From assembly GCA_964460605.1 (NCBI GenBank), contig CAYWPT010000021.1, positions 1 through 13,954 on the forward strand: DNA of 13,954 bases, written 5' to 3'. Position 1 is the first letter of the stretch. Each line of letters starts with the position of its first letter. The notes beneath the pieces were generated by a model, which saw nothing but the letters and a program-made list of their open reading frames with translations, was not told the DNA's origin and searched no databases. The position numbers and the translations under genes are program-made. Source of the DNA: CAYFJV01 sp964460605. GTDB taxonomy: Archaea > Nanobdellota > Nanobdellia > Woesearchaeales > GW2011-AR9. This document shows, piece after piece, positions 13,463-13,954 of the stretch.

Positions 13463-13954
13463 TTATTCTAATATAAGTTCCTTAAAACTGTTAATATTAG
13501 ACTCTTCACCGTTCTCCCAAACAGTTACTCCAACATAGAGAACTTGATCACTTTCAAAATAATAAACTAGTTCATTACCACAATAATAAGCCTTATTTTC
13601 TAAAGGCCCTACTGGACACTCTAATCCGATTTCATTTAAATGGATATCAACAAATCTGAAATAGACTCCTTCTAACTGAGCTCCAATAAAATCACCAGAA
13701 GCGCCCACATAGTCTAGATCTTCAAAATCAGTTAGATACACTGCGTACTGCTGAGCGTTTTGACGAACAGGAATGCTTACTGAATGTAAATCACCATCAT
13801 AATCCATAGAAAAATCTTCAATAGGGAAAGTAAGGTCTGCTGTGAAATCTAAAGCTAATTCATAATTTACATCAATGAAAATACCAAAGTTTGTATCGTA
13901 GACCTTAGCTTCTGATGGACTCTCTACACAAAAAGCAACCTTTCTTTTATCTTC
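13463..13954 (-). CDS. Uncharacterised beta-rich protein (5' end outside window)
   Basis: The frame is open from the right edge to a TAA at 13463, giving 164 codons of a longer gene. An internal ATG at 13807 is not the start, because the 49 preceding codons are open and equally protein-like (KVAFCVESPSEAKVYDTNF, then YELALDFTADLTF). I do not recognise the family. The chain alternates short strands with turns, is acidic and tyrosine/phenylalanine-rich, and has a few cysteines (in FCVES, LECPVG, YYCGNE). This looks like an Ig-like or jelly-roll extracellular module, perhaps part of a secreted or anchored protein. No membrane segment is visible in this part; a signal peptide would lie beyond the edge. 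Confidence 0.7.
   Translation of the reverse strand, partial: EDKRKVAFCVESPSEAKVYDTNFGIFIDVNYELALDFTADLTFPIEDFSMDYDGDLHSVSIPVRQNAQQYAVYLTDFEDLDYVGASGDFIGAQLEGVYFRFVDIHLNEIGLECPVGPLENKAYYCGNELVYYFESDQVLYVGVTVWENGEESNINSFKELILE

Noticed and set aside
13463..13807. Complete 114-aa gene starting at ATG 13807
   Set aside because: The frame is open for 49 further codons to the window edge with similar composition, and no TATA box or ribosome site precedes 13807.
1..13954. CRISPR array, tRNA or rRNA genes, insertion sequences
   Set aside because: No regularly spaced direct repeats, cloverleaf or rRNA-like segments, transposase, or terminal inverted repeats were seen; gene-free gaps are all under about 160 nt.

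Overview
The window reads as chromosomal DNA from an AT-rich archaeon. The markers are RadA recombinase, a zinc-finger RPA-type single-stranded-DNA-binding protein, a stand-alone TRAM-domain protein, a TrmB-family regulator and archaeal TATA boxes (TTTATATA-like) 22-30 nt upstream of inferred transcription starts. Compact genes, a giant N-glycosylation-rich surface protein and a bacterial-looking folK suggest a DPANN-type lineage such as Woesearchaeota or Pacearchaeota. That placement is inference. Nearly everything is on the minus strand; the TrmB-like regulator is the only plus-strand gene. No tRNA, rRNA, CRISPR array or insertion sequence is visible.

Layout from left to right. (1) 1-2326: a secreted beta-rich surface protein, cut by the left edge. 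(2) 2406-4721: phosphoenolpyruvate synthase. (3) 4787-5116: TRAM protein. (4) 5196-5906 and 5958-6704: a YhhQ-family queuosine/archaeosine-precursor transporter and a TrmB-like regulator, divergent around one palindromic TATA element. (5) 6709-7725: a free-standing LAGLIDADG protein with terminal helix-turn-helix regions. (6) 7768-9075: radA and a small conserved protein with an AxxATIWEN-type core. (7) 9234-11186: an unknown protein, a YdjM-like membrane hydrolase and a coiled-coil protein, each apparently with its own promoter. (8) 11217-13349: an overlapping cluster RPA - folK - 2OG/Fe(II)-oxygenase-like gene, in which folK carries a frameshift. (9) 13463-13954: the 3' part of an unknown beta-rich protein, cut by the right edge.

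Two gene-expression styles coexist. The RPA gene, the small 8773-9075 gene, radA, the TRAM gene and the oxygenase have clear purine-rich Shine-Dalgarno sequences. The regulator, transporter, LAGLIDADG and 9234-11186 genes have a TATA box about 25 nt before the start codon, which predicts leaderless mRNAs. The RPA and small-protein genes share an unusual leader: TATA box about 100 nt before ATG, an RNA hairpin containing GAGCAATCA, then AGAGGT. radA also has a hairpin just before its AGAGGT. This suggests coordinated control of single-stranded-DNA and recombination functions, and is the most interesting regulatory signal here.
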